The notes: generated from the letters alone by a model not told the origin. Positions 10,380 through 22,127 are shown, counted from the first letter of the stretch. The stretch: DNA of 64,000 nucleotides from Asterias rubens (GCF_902459465.1 NC_047083.1:8919526-8983525); one strand, 5' to 3'. A program made the numbers and translations.

Positions 10380-11900
10380 AAAGAGTTTCGGGATCTTCCA
10401 TTTTATTATTTTTTATTGATTTCTCAAAGGCATTAAAGTTTGCTCTGAAAGAGGGCCCAACAATTTTCCTCTAGAAAGGGTCACTTCTTACTAGGAGTAA
10501 ATGTAAATTCATTTTGAAACTTTGCAAATGCAAAGTACTGCATGACAGCACAGGGCACCACCGCAAGTGAGTTAAATTCAAGGCCTGAAGTTAAGTACCT
10601 TTAATTTTGAAATAATTAGAAAGGACATAAGCATAAAAAATGCTGTAAAGTGATTTTTTTTTTAAATCTTATCTTACATTGAGCATTAAATAAAATTAGA
10701 CTTGACTTCTTCAACTTATCCGCCGTTCATGTTTGAACTTAGGTTGACAGTAAGTCGAAGGAACATGTAGGGCCGGGGGCTGCTAAAGTATATTGCCAAT
10801 AATTTTCACTTTTTAATATACTGTATTCAGATTCAAGTATACTCTGTTAATTTTTTTATCGTTAGTTTGATTAGAGGGGCCTCCCATGAAAATCCCACAG
10901 AATTTAGAATTATAACTTGCGCAAATCAAGAAATTGTGATTCAGTAACTAGACGACAAAATTTAAACTCTGGTCCTTTGCGATTAAGCTTGGTAGGTAAG
11001 ATTCAAACCCACAACCTTGTGATTGCAAGTCATGCAGCCTTCTGACTGACATTCGGGTGTTGTACGGCAAAGGGGTCTTACACATAGGAAAGTGTGATGA
11101 GAGTCAACAAATGCTACCACTCAGTCAACGGCAACAATATTATTATCAAAAATTGCCATCACCGTTTTTTTAACAGAAAATCAGCTACGAGCTTCATCAC
11201 GAATTCACGCTAAGAAGTTTGTTTGTTTGTTTGTTTGAATGATCTTCCAATCAAGGGAACTCGGCAAACTCCCACAAGGGATATAAACACCAAGCTGGCA
11301 ACAGCCAATCTCTCTCACAAACATATTGGTTTAATGTCTATGATTATGAATTACACAAATCAAGAAACTGTGATTCATTAACTTGTTCTAGTCATTGTGA
11401 AATCAGCGGTTAGCTGGGGATTTGAACCCACAACCTTGAAGTTGTGATTGCAAGTCCTGCAGTCTACTCTAACCACTTGACCAGTGAAGTTGCTGTGACT
11501 GGTGAGTGAGTGTGATCTCATCTCATTCAATCATGGTAGGGGTTAAACTGAGTAAGTACCAATGACTTTACAACACAATTGTGACTGCCCAGTCAATCAT
11601 ATCCATGGAGTAACTTAACTAACTTAATTATGTACACAGTGTACACAAAAACCAATGCCATCCAACAGCACCAACAACGTATCCAAAAACTGATTCTCAA
11701 CGAAACAAGTTTTATAAGATTAATCCCACTAAAACAGGGTGCCCCACGGCATCTAAGATACACACCAATAATCTACCATCTATTGCCATACGAACTAATC
11801 AACACACTAAACAAACAAATTGTTACTTACCGGTGTTTTGTGATGAAAACATTTTTAACTTTAAAACCACTGGGAGCAGACGACATGTTTATGAAGATTT
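10380..11900. other. Intergenic DNA with two decayed tRNA-like SINE pieces
   Basis: Minus-strand tRNA-like segments occur at about 10990-11045 (inverse of ATTCAAACCCACAACCTTG) and 11405-11490 (inverse of ATTTGAACCCACAACCTTG), each with a T-arm and a TCATGCAG/TCCTGCAG anticodon-arm remnant. Two exon-like segments on the minus strand with good splice sites (11831-11886 with an ATG, and 10193-10341) do not join in frame, so no gene is called. Confidence 0.45.
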
Positions 11901-11929
11901 CGCGATGCACATGCGCGGTTTCCAGGAAC

Positions 11930-12275
11930 ACAGCGCCCTCTCTCAGTTGAATAAAAATAATTACATGAAAATTAAGACAGCGCCCTCAGGGTCGGCAAAT
12001 TATTGAACAAAATTGAAGACAGCGCCCCCAGCGGTGGACAAGTATTGACCATAAATTGAGGACAGCGCCCTCAGCGTTGGAAAACTGTTGACCAAACTTG
12101 TAGACAGCGCCCCCAGCGGTGGACAAATATTGACCATAAATTGAAGACAGCGCCCTCAGCGTTATAACAATATTGACATAAATTGAAGCCAGCGCCCCCA
12201 GCGGTGGAAAAATATTGACCATAAAATAAATACAGCGCCCTCTGCGTTGAACAAATAATTGAGGTTTGGGATGGG
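11930..12275. repeat. 42-bp tandem repeat in an 84-bp alternating higher-order pattern
   Basis: Unit marks GCGCCC lie about every 42 bp (11932, 11981, 12024, 12066, 12108, 12150, 12192, 12233). Units strictly alternate between a form with CCCTCAGCGTTG and a form with CCCCCAGCGGTGG, each followed by an ATATTGACCATAAATTGA-like spacer. The array therefore amplified as an 84-bp dimer. Confidence 0.88.
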
Positions 12276-12289
12276 GGAGATAATTAAAA

Positions 12290-13425
12290 AATAAGTGGTA
12301 CGCCCTCAAGTTGTGAACTTTTAGGGGTATTTGTATGACTCAAATTTTGTTTAATAACAACTACATATATTTCAAAGGCTTATGTCTCCAATTTTGTATA
12401 ACTTAAGTTGAATTATGACCATCCACTCCCCCCACCATCCCCTCCCCCTAAAATAGGGTTTACCCAAATTCTGTTTTAATTATTTAAAAGGTGGGGCAGG
12501 GCCTAATGATTTAGAAGGGGAGAGGTCACGACCTCTTTCACGACCCTGACCGGCAAACCTTGAACATTGTAGGTCCTTTCTGGCAGGCAAGACACTGCAC
12601 TGGTCAGATGGGATGTGTTAGGCAACATTTTCACACTTCAAGAGTTTCATAATTACAGCTAGATTAAACTTTTAAGATTATTCATCATTATTTTAAAACA
12701 ACTAATATAAATTCCAGTACCCGTTGCATTTTTCTTCATATACAAACTTTTAATGATAAATGAAAACAGTTGCAGATAGACCACTAATGGGGCATCATAC
12801 TAACTGAACACAAAAACCACACCAAATATACACTACAGTTGGATGTATTCTGTGGCAGAATTTATTACTTTTAATCATTATTTTTTGGAAATATTTAAAC
12901 TAAACTAAACCTCCATTGAAATTGCTAACAATACCTTTGTGTTTTTTGTCTCTTGCTGTTACAAGCCCGATTCTAAATCCACAATAGCAATAAAAGTAGG
13001 AAAAATAAGTTACTATTATAAACTATAAGTCATCAGGTTTACTTGAACAATACATCCACAACAAATGTATTTCACAATCATTATTTTATTAATGAAAACT
13101 CACAATTAAAGTGAAAGAAATAAAACACATTTTAGTTTTATTGTGGATATTTTTCCTCTTGTACCCTAGTGTCATGCCTTACAAGAAGTTATCAACTACA
13201 AGAAGTTATCAAATACTCAGATTTCTAATTCCAACAATACAGAAGTTTGTAGAGCTAACAAAAAAGTAAAAACTTGTGGAAATTTGTACCAGAGCAACCT
13301 GACAACATTATCTATTACACTTCCCATGTTTAAACTAAATATTTAGAAATAACAATGTGATCCAATTATATACATAGAAACCATATTTTCAAACCATTTT
13401 TTTAATAACTGTACCTCCCCTCCAG
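12290..13425. other. AT-rich intergenic DNA, no gene seen
   Basis: No exon, RNA gene or named repeat is recognised between the 42-bp array and the array downstream of the JmjC gene. Confidence 0.5.
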
Positions 13426-13429
13426 CACT

Positions 13430-14445
13430 CTACGGGTGACCCACTTGAACTTCTATTGTTGCCAAGGTGCGAACCAAGTGGGGGAGATACTTCTCAAGTT
13501 TGGTAGGGACAATAAATAAAGAGTTCAAAACCAACTCTCTTGTAAGTAGTTCACAACCAACTTGCAGCAACCTTAAAGGAACACGTTGCCTTGGATCGGA
13601 CGAGTTGGTCTTTGAAAAGCGTTTGTAACCGTTTGTTATAAAATGCATAATAGGTAGAAAGATATTTTAAAAGTAGAATACAATGATCCACACACATTTG
13701 CCTCGAATTTGCATGGTTTTCCTTTTACTTTGCGAACTAAAATTTGACTCCCATAAATGGCCGACTGTGTTTGTCGACGAGAAAAAGGAAAACCACACAA
13801 TTTCGAGTGATACTTGTGTGGATCATTATATTATACTTTTAAAATATTCTTTCTAATCATATGCATTTTATAACAAACGGTTACAAACGCTTTTCAAAGA
13901 CCAACTCGACCGATCCAAGGCAACGTGTTCCTTTAAAGATTCTAGCATTATCAGTTAGATGCTAAGTATTAAAACTTCCAGTTTTCACTGGTAACATTTT
14001 TTGTTTAGGGTTGAGGAACAGGATATGTCAACAGTTCACAACCAACTTGCAGCGAGCAGAAAGACTCTAATCTTATGGGTGGGACACTCGACCTAACAAA
14101 CTGATATCTGTCACAGGGTTCACAACCCGTTTTCAGGGGATAAATTTTTGTGGTGAGTTTAAGAACAAAGATGTCTCTTGTATACTTCACAACCAACTTG
14201 CAGCGAGCACAAAGACTTGAATCTTATGGGTAGGACACCTGAACATAAAAACTGATGTTTGCCCAGAGGGTTCGCATCCAACTTGCCGGACCTCTCTTAG
14301 ACAAGAGATTTCTTGTGTGTCGTTCACAATAAACTTGCATCGAGTACAAAGGCTCTAGTCTTATGGGTGGGCGTGGGATATTTGAACACCAAAACTGATA
14401 CCTGTGAAGGGTTCACATCCTGTTTTCAGTGGGTTTGTGGTTGAG
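13430..14445 (-). repeat. Alternating tandem array resembling the JmjC gene's last exon
   Basis: About every 70 bp the array shows one of two related cores: CACAACCAACTTGCAGCGAG (near 14027 and 14187; related forms at 13548 and 14326) and GGGTTCACATCCTGTTTTCA (near 14400; related at 14115 and 14268). Their inverse strands align with the terminal coding exon at 14475-14556: exon bases for CAHCKLDVN read TGCGCCCACTGCAAGCTGGA, and array copies read TGTGCTCGCTGCAAGTTGGT. The two cores alternate, giving a unit of about 145 bp. A separate MITE (13573-13936) interrupts the array. Direction of copying (exon to array or array to exon) cannot be decided here. Confidence 0.7.
13573..13936. mobile_element. 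MITE family R3, copy 1 (long inverted repeats, TTAA target)
   Basis: The left end TTAAAGGAACACGTTGCCTT and right end AAGGCAACGTGTTCCTTTAA are inverses. The arms extend about 150 bp each (through CAAACGGTTACAAACGC) with a diverged centre, so the whole 364-bp element can fold. TTAA flanks both sides. It interrupts the array derived from the JmjC last exon. A second copy is at 41618-42006. Confidence 0.9.
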
Positions 14446-14474
14446 CGATACATGTATCTCTCTTTAGTAGTTCA

Positions 14475-17400
14475 TCATAAGAGATGTCTATAGAGTGGGT
14501 TCACATCCAGCTTGCAGTGGGCGCATGGAAATTCCTTGGTCAAAAAGGGCTCATACCTAAAAGAACAACAGTAATTTTGATTATTTGAATTAGTTGAAAT
14601 CAAGTAAAGGTCAGAGCACTCTCCCAGTGGCCAAATGCCAGGTAAAATGCCAGGGCCAACTTTCAAAAAGCCTGTAAGCATACAAAATTGCTAGTCCTAG
14701 CAAAATGACAAGATGAGAAATCAAGAAATACGCAGGCAACTTAACATGAACACAACAATAATGGATGTAGTGACCAGACGCCGCCTGAACTGGTTTGGCC
14801 ATGTTATCAGAATGCCAGCCTACAGGCAAACCAACCTGGTCTACTACAGTGACTTCAACACTCCACGCCATCGCGGACGCCCACCATTGCGCTGGAAGGT
14901 GCAAATTCAGGATGATGCCAACGATCCACTTCATGAGGCAGAGCATTTAGCTAGAAATAGACCTGAATGGGGACGGTTTTCCAAGGAGGCCAAGGGACAC
15001 CAGTCCTAAGCAGCTAAGTAAGTAAGTAAGTCCTATCTAGCTAGCTGTAGCTCAGGTTGTACCCTAGCCACCTCTCTGTGACTAGCCACCAGGACCAATC
15101 TTCATAAAGCCTGTAAGCACAAAAAAACATGCTAAGCAAGAACCATCTCTGCCCACACAGGTACCCATTTACCACTGGGTGGAGAGAAGCACTTAGAGTG
15201 AAGCATCTTGCTCAATGACTCAAGTGTCAAACCAGGATTCGAACCCACACTCTGATGAATTAAAGGCAGTGGACACTATTGGTAATTAGTCAAAATAATT
15301 ATTAGCATAAAACCTTACTTGGTAACGAGTAATGGTGAGAGGTTGATAGTATAACAGGGTGTTAGAATTGGCTCCCTCTGAAATGACGTAGTTTTCGAGA
15401 AAGAAATAATTTTCCACGAATTTGATTTTGAGATTTAGAATTTGAGGTCACGAAATCAAGCATCTGAATGCACACAACCTTGTGTGACATGGGTGTTTTT
15501 TCTTTTATTATTATCTCGCAACTTCGACGAACAATTGAGCTCAAACTTTCACAGGTTTGTTATTTTATGCATATGTTGAGATACACCAAGTGAGGAGACT
15601 GGTCTTTGACAATTACCAATAGTGTCCATTGTCTTTAACCACCAGAACTTGAACTCGATGCTCTAGCCCACACTGCTATTAGATCCTATGATGACAAGGC
15701 TATCAAGCTGTAGCTGAAGCTGCTTCACAAGAAAAAGCTCTAGGGTTTTTTATTTTAAAATTCTTACCAGAAATTGACGGCCAGATTTCGTCTTTCAGTC
15801 TCGTTGGGATAAGACTGCACTTCGTGCCACCAGAAAGCCGGCATGAACAAAACGTCTCCTTCATTGATGGTACAGTTTAGAGGATGTGTCTTTGCAAATG
15901 CAGGAAATCTCTGCAGGAGAAAAGAAACACAAAACAAGAGATGATTATCAATTTCGCACATGTATGTCTTTTGTTATAGGTCTGAATTCAGCAATGATTG
16001 TTTGACTAGATTTCTTCAGATTTTCTTAAAAGAAAAAGAAAAAACAGAGATAAAAAATTTGGCCCTTGTTAAGATCAAACCTTCAAATATCTACTTGAAA
16101 TTCAAGAAAAGTCTGTAAACAATTCCAAAATACATCCAGGGAGCTTCATTAATGCACCAAGAGGGAACTGTTATCAAGGAGGATTTGTTATTCTCGTACT
16201 ATCTCACCCCTGACTTTTAAACCCAAATAGAAATAATCCCTGATCCCGACACTCAATCAATCAATCAATCGACCGCAGAGCCAGCAAGGGTCTGTCGCGC
16301 CAATCTCCTGTGTCCATGTCCTACAGCCTCACGCCACATGTGGTCGATTTCGCTAGGCCGGCCAAGTTGTTGGGCCCAGGATGATCGAGGGCGGCCTCTG
16401 GGTCTCTTCCAGCCAGGAGCCAGTGCTAGGCCTCCCCTGGAGTTGATGGCGATACTTAGAGTTTTTTTAGCTGGGATGTTGTCAGCTAAGGGAGCAACAT
16501 GACCGAAGAAGGCAGAGTGGGACACTGTTCACCTCAAAAACCATTTACCTCAAAATCTGGGTTCAGGATGTCAGCAGGGGCCATGACCATTGCTGTACTC
16601 TCCAAGAGTTTCTTGCGTCGGAATGTACCACTATGTCGGTCGTATCCTAAAATTGCCTCGGGGATGTGGCCCTCGTACATCTTGGTGTTGTCATGTGGCT
16701 CAAAGAGAATCAGCTGTTTTCTTCCTCGGATCTGAAGAAAAGAAAAGAAGTAAACGATTTTAGGTTGAACAAAGAACAATCGACTCAGGCCAGACTTGAA
16801 CCTGCAACCAACTGAGGCCATTTTCAATCAATCATACCTGACACAGAAAATTATCAAACGGGTCAAAGTGTAGCTTTCCTAAAGTGTTGCCGTCACTCAG
16901 CCAAATGTTTAGATGTCTCCGCTTCAAAAGACCCTGGACAAAAGGAAACTCTTCCACATTCTGTTCAAGCTCCGGGAGATAATTTGGGATCGAGGAATAC
17001 TCCAGATAGGCAGATGCTCTATAAGTTAAGATAAAACAGAAACAAAATAGAATCACCTGAAACATTTGCATCATTTAGAGCAAAGTTTACCAACTTTTTT
17101 AACACACCAGGAAAAGATAAGACTAGTTGTAATAAGAATCAACATGTACTAGAGAAATAATCTCTCAATGAATTGCAGTAGGTCTAAAAAGTATTCTGAA
17201 ACTGGGCCCTCGTCTCGGACTAGAAAAAGTTTTGGTCTCAGAGGACTTGTTCTTGAAAGTCCTCCTAGTAAAGGGGTCTTGGATGTCACTGCCTCAATTT
17301 GTTTTTCTTTTCTCTTTTACTACGACACAGGTAAATTGTAATAGCAAAATTAAACAATGTTGGGAAGATGCACCAAGAGCAAGACCAGCTCTATGGTTTA

Positions 17401-18867
17401 CTTTCTACTTTCTAGTCTACATGTAGGAAATTAGGTAGCGTAATATTTACAGGGTTTAATTTTACCCACGGTAAAAATAGCCCTTTTTCAGTATTCTGTA
17501 AAGTCTCAAACGTCTCCTGTTTGAAATTTTTCAGAGTCTTTTTTATACCTCGGCTTTTGCTTCTCTGAAGTAGAAGTGTTGCTATGGTTTCCAATCATGT
17601 CCAGGAATTCAGAAAACTTCACGTTTATCGACGCGGGTCGCACAACGACGAGGTCAGGAAACGGTAATTTCTCAAAAATGTTCTTCGGAATCTCAAGAGT
17701 TCCGTGTTCTTCCCAGTTAGTGACATCATCAACCCCTTCGAAGAGTCCATCCGGGGCTAGCTTGATGTGAACCTCATTATTGCCGTAACGCTCACGAAGG
17801 AAATCCATCGTCCATTTGTGAAGCGCATCCCAGTGGGCTGTAGCGCCCTCTATGATAACAGGTTTGGAGGCTTTCAGGTATTTGTTAAAGAACTCGCCTC
17901 TGGTGGGAACAGTAGTGAGTCTTTCACATTGTGTGATCTTCTTTTCATCAATATAAAACTGATGAGTGTCCTGTTTATTATTGTACACGGATTCTGTACA
18001 ACAAGTGTTGTCTTTTACATCACAAGATTTCACACTCACAGTTTTGTCGTTAACAAAAAGATCGGCATTTGGACAATCACTCTGCGCAATGTCACAATAA
18101 CATCCCTCCATACTTTGATGGCATTGATCACTAAATATTATGGACTCACACTTGGGTCGTCTACAAAATTGTTCTCCAGTATTCTCTGAGATATTGTTAA
18201 TAATTTCAAGGCTTGGAGATGAAACAAGATTCCGACGGTGGCGATCAAAATGCAACATGGTGAAATTTGAAATTTTTGATACATGGAAAAGATTCTTGTG
18301 AATGGATTCTCTGTGCAAACCTCCATACGTCAGTCCTCCATTCAGGTTTATGAATGTATTGCACTTATCGTTCACCCACTCTAAAACTGTTTTTATGTTG
18401 AGAAAGCCTGTGAACAACACCGCTTTGGGGTTTTCGCTCATCGACGCCACACTCAGGCAAGTTCTGTCTTTTTTATACTTTGGAAAGAGAGTCAAAACTC
18501 CATTTTTATCAGTGGATGCAAAGGACATTTTTGACTCTTTATCAACCCAATGTACTGACTGACCATTCGGCCATGTTAAATCATCAACATCACCATTAAC
18601 AATGCCTGCCTTCACTTCTTTCTCATGATTTCCTTTTTGAAAAATGTCATGCAAGTTTGAAATTATTTCGGAGTTCTTATCAGATGAATTTTGAGAGAAA
18701 AATACTACCAGACATGTTTTCTGTACTTGCGTGAGGATCTTTGATGGATTTAACTCGTCTGGCTGACAGCAGCTTCCGTAAAACGTGAGAATATAGGTTG
18801 AAATCAAGACAAATTCTGCAATCTTTAGCAGACAGCTTTTTCTTTTCCTCACCCTGGAGGCCGCCAT
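14475..18867 (-). CDS. Membrane-anchored JmjC/cupin-8 domain oxygenase, five exons
   Basis: Exons (minus, 5' to 3'): 18867-17549, 17018-16838, 16731-16549, 15910-15768, 14556-14475. All introns are GT-AG and the coding sum is 1908 nt, giving 635 residues. Residues about 10-33 form a hydrophobic segment after RVRKRK, a signal anchor or signal peptide, so the protein should enter the secretory pathway. Residues about 45-200 resemble a thioredoxin-like fold without a CxxC pair. A cysteine-rich segment follows (CRRPKCES ... CCTES, about residues 245-300). The C-terminal half is a JmjC (cupin_8) domain: KPVIIEGATAHW, the iron ligands HFD in exon 2 and the second histidine in WWHEV in exon 4, with the 2-oxoglutarate-binding lysine probably in GRKQLILFEP. 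These families are Fe(II)/2-oxoglutarate hydroxylases or demethylases; the substrate is unknown. The end is WYEPFLTKEFPCAHCKLDVN, with a CxxC pair. The start is the first Met of the long open frame. Introns 3 and 4 hold LINE remnants, a SINE and a MITE. Confidence 0.9.
14640..14710. repeat. Fragment of repeat family R6 (aagcctgtaagca)
   Basis: The segment AACTTTCAAAAAGCCTGTAA continues into a CATAC...GCTAG piece that matches the end of the palindromic R6 family (full copy at 52468-52722). Similar fragments recur at 15095-15150, 32610-32690, 42928-42975, 47735-47800 and 47910-47975. No coding content. Confidence 0.5.
14713..15009 (+). mobile_element. 3' end of a LINE reverse-transcriptase ORF
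   Basis: The open frame contains RRRLNWFGHVIRM, then GRPPLRW, then HLARNRPEWGRF: the usual C-terminal signature of non-LTR retrotransposon endonuclease/reverse-transcriptase proteins (RxRLxWxGHVxRM ... RGRPxxxW ... A.DRxxW). Only the last 98 codons remain, as expected for a 5'-truncated insertion. It ends in a TAAG microsatellite (15013-15032), typical of a retroposon tail. It sits in intron 4 of the JmjC gene, opposite to its transcription. Confidence 0.85.
15160..15259 (-). mobile_element. SINE, part before the R1 insertion
   Basis: The minus strand reads as a type-2 tRNA-derived SINE: ACCCAGTGG... leader region, CTTGAGCAAGATGCTT-like core and the T-arm GGATTCGAACCC. It breaks at 15259 and resumes at 15639-15690 (CACCAGAACTTGAACTCGAT), the two halves being separated by R1 copy 3 with a duplicated TTAA. 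Confidence 0.75.
15260..15638. mobile_element. MITE family R1, copy 3, nested in a SINE
   Basis: TTAA at 15260-15263 and 15635-15638 flanks inverted ends GGCAGTGGACACTATTGG and its inverse. Removing the element and one TTAA restores the tRNA-Leu-like head of the surrounding SINE, which is direct evidence for TTAA-specific insertion into older DNA. Confidence 0.9.
16254..16525 (-). mobile_element. 3' end of a second LINE ORF, minus strand
   Basis: The minus strand encodes FFGHVAPL, then RPRGRPRSSWAQQL, then a W..A...GH.RLARQTLAG end: the same class of reverse-transcriptase C-terminal signature but a different family from the copy at 14713. It ends in an (ATCA)n microsatellite at 16254-16271, in the position of a LINE tail. 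It lies in intron 3 of the JmjC gene in the same orientation as the gene. Confidence 0.75.
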
Positions 18868-18899
18868 TTTGATAAAACGCGCCCTCTGTTGTCGAACAA

Positions 18900-20578
18900 C
18901 GCGAAATTTCTAAGTGATTACGTGTACAATTATTTTTATAAATGAAAATAAATAAATTAATTTAAGGACTTGTATTCAACTGAAATCCAGTCCAAATGAT
19001 GTACATTGCTTCCAATGCTACACCTCTTCAAATTGAATTTCTGTTTAAGCCCAAAGAAAATTGAAATGCATTTTAAAAGTCAGTTACTTGAGGCATGATT
19101 TGAAGGAAATAAATATTTCTTAATTTTGGTTATTCCCCAAGTTTTGTCCTATGAAATACACTTTAATGTCCAAGGAACCAGCGATTAAATATTGATGTTT
19201 GATCCCCAAAATCATCACCAGCAAAATAAGTCATACAAGTATCACTATAAATAAGTTATTTAAACATCACAATAAACGAAACTGGGAAACCACACAATAA
19301 TAATATCAACTTTAATTATGATAATTTATTCAAATTATGTTTGTTTTACATTAAACCAAACTGGTTGCCTAACCATTATGAAGCCATCAAATGATATGCA
19401 GGTATTTCACACATAAAGATGCATTTAATTTAAATATCTTCAAAAAGTCCATGGATCAATTTGGGTGACAAAAGTGTCCTTTGAAAGAAAAAAAAGGATA
19501 ACGAAGGAACTAACTGTAACCTGAAATTCCTCACAATTGACCCTTTTTTATTTTAAGTATGGACATTTGTAATCTCCCTTATGCAAGTTGTCAGATCCAT
19601 TCCTTTTCCCCAAAAAATTAATTCAACTTAAAGGTATTTATACAGGATTGGTCAAGGACACAATTTGAGTTAAATTAATTTAATTTCAATCTGCAATGTT
19701 TTTAATTAGGGGAGTGGCTTAACTATTCCACCTTGTTTATTACCAATTTGCCTCCTATTTAATTTCAATTTTTAAATTGATGTAAAATCGTTGTTATTCA
19801 GCCTTTGTGCTGCGAGGACAGTTTTTTAATAAACCATTTTATCTTTATATGTCATAAAACCACAATTGTTTCTGAAAAATTATTCTGAAGGCTGTGTTGA
19901 TTATAATAAATGAAGTTTATTCGATTTCCCTTGAAATGAAGCAATAATTTGAAAAACTATTCTGAAAAATTAAAATAAAATGCTTGACAGAAGAGTCAGT
20001 TGCTGCCAACAAAATTATGGAACAATGTCTATAAATTGTTTTCCACTAATTTCTCCTAAATGTGGCCCAAATTTGCACAAGTTTGTTAAAATTTCATGTA
20101 TGGTCCGGTTGATCACATAAACATGAAAACTGCCTTTGAACTATTTTGTCAGCTGTACCAATCCTGTATAGTTAAAAACCTTCAAAAGATAAATCAAAAT
20201 AAAATAAATTAAACCATCTCAGGCAACTGGTCGTTTATCTTGCTAAAATCTACTGGTTAATTATAATATAGCATGTTATAAACAATTCCACTGTTTTACA
20301 CCCCTCCTTCTTTATGTATAATATACAAATAAAATCCTCACCCAAAGTTCTTGAATTATAAGTATGTTTTCTTTTCTTCATCAAGAAAGTGAAATATACA
20401 AAGATTGATTCTTTAAAAGTTTTGAGAAACAACAAATTATAGAGATTTGTGTTCTACTCGTTTTGGGGATAAAACCACTAGACCAATGGGTTTTGAACCT
20501 CAGCACTTCCATTGGAAAAACAATAATTTTCAAAACGGAAAACTTCCCCTTATTTTGCTGTTTTTTTCCCCCACATTC
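18900..20578. other. AT-rich intergenic DNA upstream of the JmjC gene
   Basis: About 1.7 kb with no exon, RNA gene or recognised repeat. The JmjC promoter should lie at its left edge (18870-18930), where an ATG-free stretch with GCGCC and CGAAC is the only CG-containing part. Confidence 0.5.
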
Positions 20579-20966
20579 TTAAAGGCAGTGGACACTATAG
20601 GTAATTGTCGAAGACTAGCCTTCACAGTTGGTGTATCTCAACATATGCATAAAATAACAAACCTGTGAAAATTTGAGCTCAATCGGTCATCAAACTTGCA
20701 AGATAATAATGAAAAAAAAACCACACCCTTGTCACACGAAGTTGTGTGCATTTAGATGGTTGATTTCGAGACCTCAAGTTCTAAATCTGAGGTCTCGAAA
20801 TCAAATTCGTGGAAAATTACTTCTTTCTCAAAAACTATGGCACTTCAGAGGGAGCCGTTTCTCACAATGTTTTATACCATCAACCTCTCCCCATTAACCA
20901 TTACCAAGTAAGGTTTTATGCTAATAATTATTTTGAGTAATTACCAATAGTGTCCACTGCCTTTAA
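20579..20966. mobile_element. MITE family R1, copy 4
   Basis: TTAA at 20579-20582 and 20963-20966 flanks R1 inverted ends. The interior is in the opposite orientation to copies 1-3. It carries the cleanest internal palindrome of the family (TGATTTCGAGACCTCA ... TGAGGTCTCGAAATCA, 20759-20803). Confidence 0.9.
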
Positions 20967-21609
20967 GACTGAAATACACTGAGGCTCTATCAATTTCTGA
21001 AAAGATTAATCACTCAAAAATGATTAACAACCATTCATTTTTACTTCTATCCCCAGACCATTATTAACAAGTGTTAGAATCTTCTTAAATAATAATTTAC
21101 AATAAAATATTTAGCCATTATTTATTACTATTTCTAAAAGACGAACAAGCACTTTGATATAAAAATCACATGCCCAAATTTAGTTTATTTCAAGATTACG
21201 TATTGTGTTATTTCAAAAGTATAATAAACAATTCACATGAAATTAATTTTCAAGGCAACTCAAGTCCTGTGTTTCGTTAATTGAGTTTCTAAGTCCCCAA
21301 GTTGATAACTATAATCAAACAACAAAATAGGCAGAACTCTATTTTCACAAAGACGATGAGGTAAAAAGGGAACACAATCAACTCCGCATTTGGCAAAAGG
21401 AAAAACAAATCATGAACAAAACTTTATAGCTATTGCTTTGGTTTCAGTAACTATTGTACAAAGCCTTTTGTCCAAAACACAACTTTTGATTGTTCCAACT
21501 AGTTGGGGTTACTGTCACACTTGGGTCTTGCAAAGTCAAAGTCGTTAGCATGGTCAAATTCTCCTAAGTTTAGATCCAAACATACTCTCTACTTAAGAGA
21601 AGCAGGCCT

Positions 21610-21935
21610 GGTACTTAACAGAGCCAACAAAGGCAATTGCCTCCATGCCCCCAGTGGTCATTGCCTTGGTGCCCTTAAAATGCTCCAGTAGAAACAGATA
21701 CTTCATGGAGGCAACGATGACCATTGCCTCATTCCCTCTGGTCATTGCCTTGGTGTCCTTGAAATGCTCCAGTAGAAACTGATACTTCATGGAGGCAACG
21801 ATGACCATTGCCTCCATGACCTCTGGTCATTGCCTTGGTGCCCTTGAAATGCCCCAGTAGAAATTTACAGTTTTATCATAGGGTGCCTACCAAGGAGAAA
21901 ATGCCTTGGTGCCCTTTCCCTTTCGAAAAACGAAG
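21610..21935. repeat. Tandem copies of repeat R8 (CCTTGGTGCCCTT), about 86-bp unit, three to four copies
   Basis: The unit contains CATTGCCTTGGTGCCCTT, GAAATGCTCCAGTAGAAAC and TTCATGGAGGCAACGATGAC. Marks occur near 21660, 21744, 21829 and 21905. Single R8 copies occur across the window (24205-24340, 26290-26405, 27225-27345, 31150-31290, 40370-40440, 42540-42660, 43185-43310, 44285-44440 and 60715-60800), several ending in TTTGCAAAGGGCACTTCCAT-like segments. R8 is interspersed and non-coding; its class is unknown. Confidence 0.75.
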
Positions 21936-22127
21936 CACACAGGCTTGGAGAAGTGATTCAAAACTGTCCAGAAAAGATCGCGGCTAGCAGCTGCAGGGAT
22001 TATGTATATATCTGGAACATTCCTACACAATTCTGAATACTCAACTGATGTCGTAAACATTGTGTTCGATTGTAAATAAGTTCCGCTGTAAATTAAATAG
22101 ATTTTTAGGGTTGAACAAAGAATTGAC

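Noticed and set aside
10193-11886. Possible minus-strand gene with exon 1 at 11886-11831 (ATG, GTAAGT donor) and exon 2 at 10341-10193
   Set aside because: Splice sites look good, but joining them puts a TGA near the start of exon 2. No linking exon was found and no protein family recognised. The later segment 8652-8520 also does not fit the phase.
21503-21817. Short frames in the 86-bp repeat
   Set aside because: Products of the R8 tandem copies.
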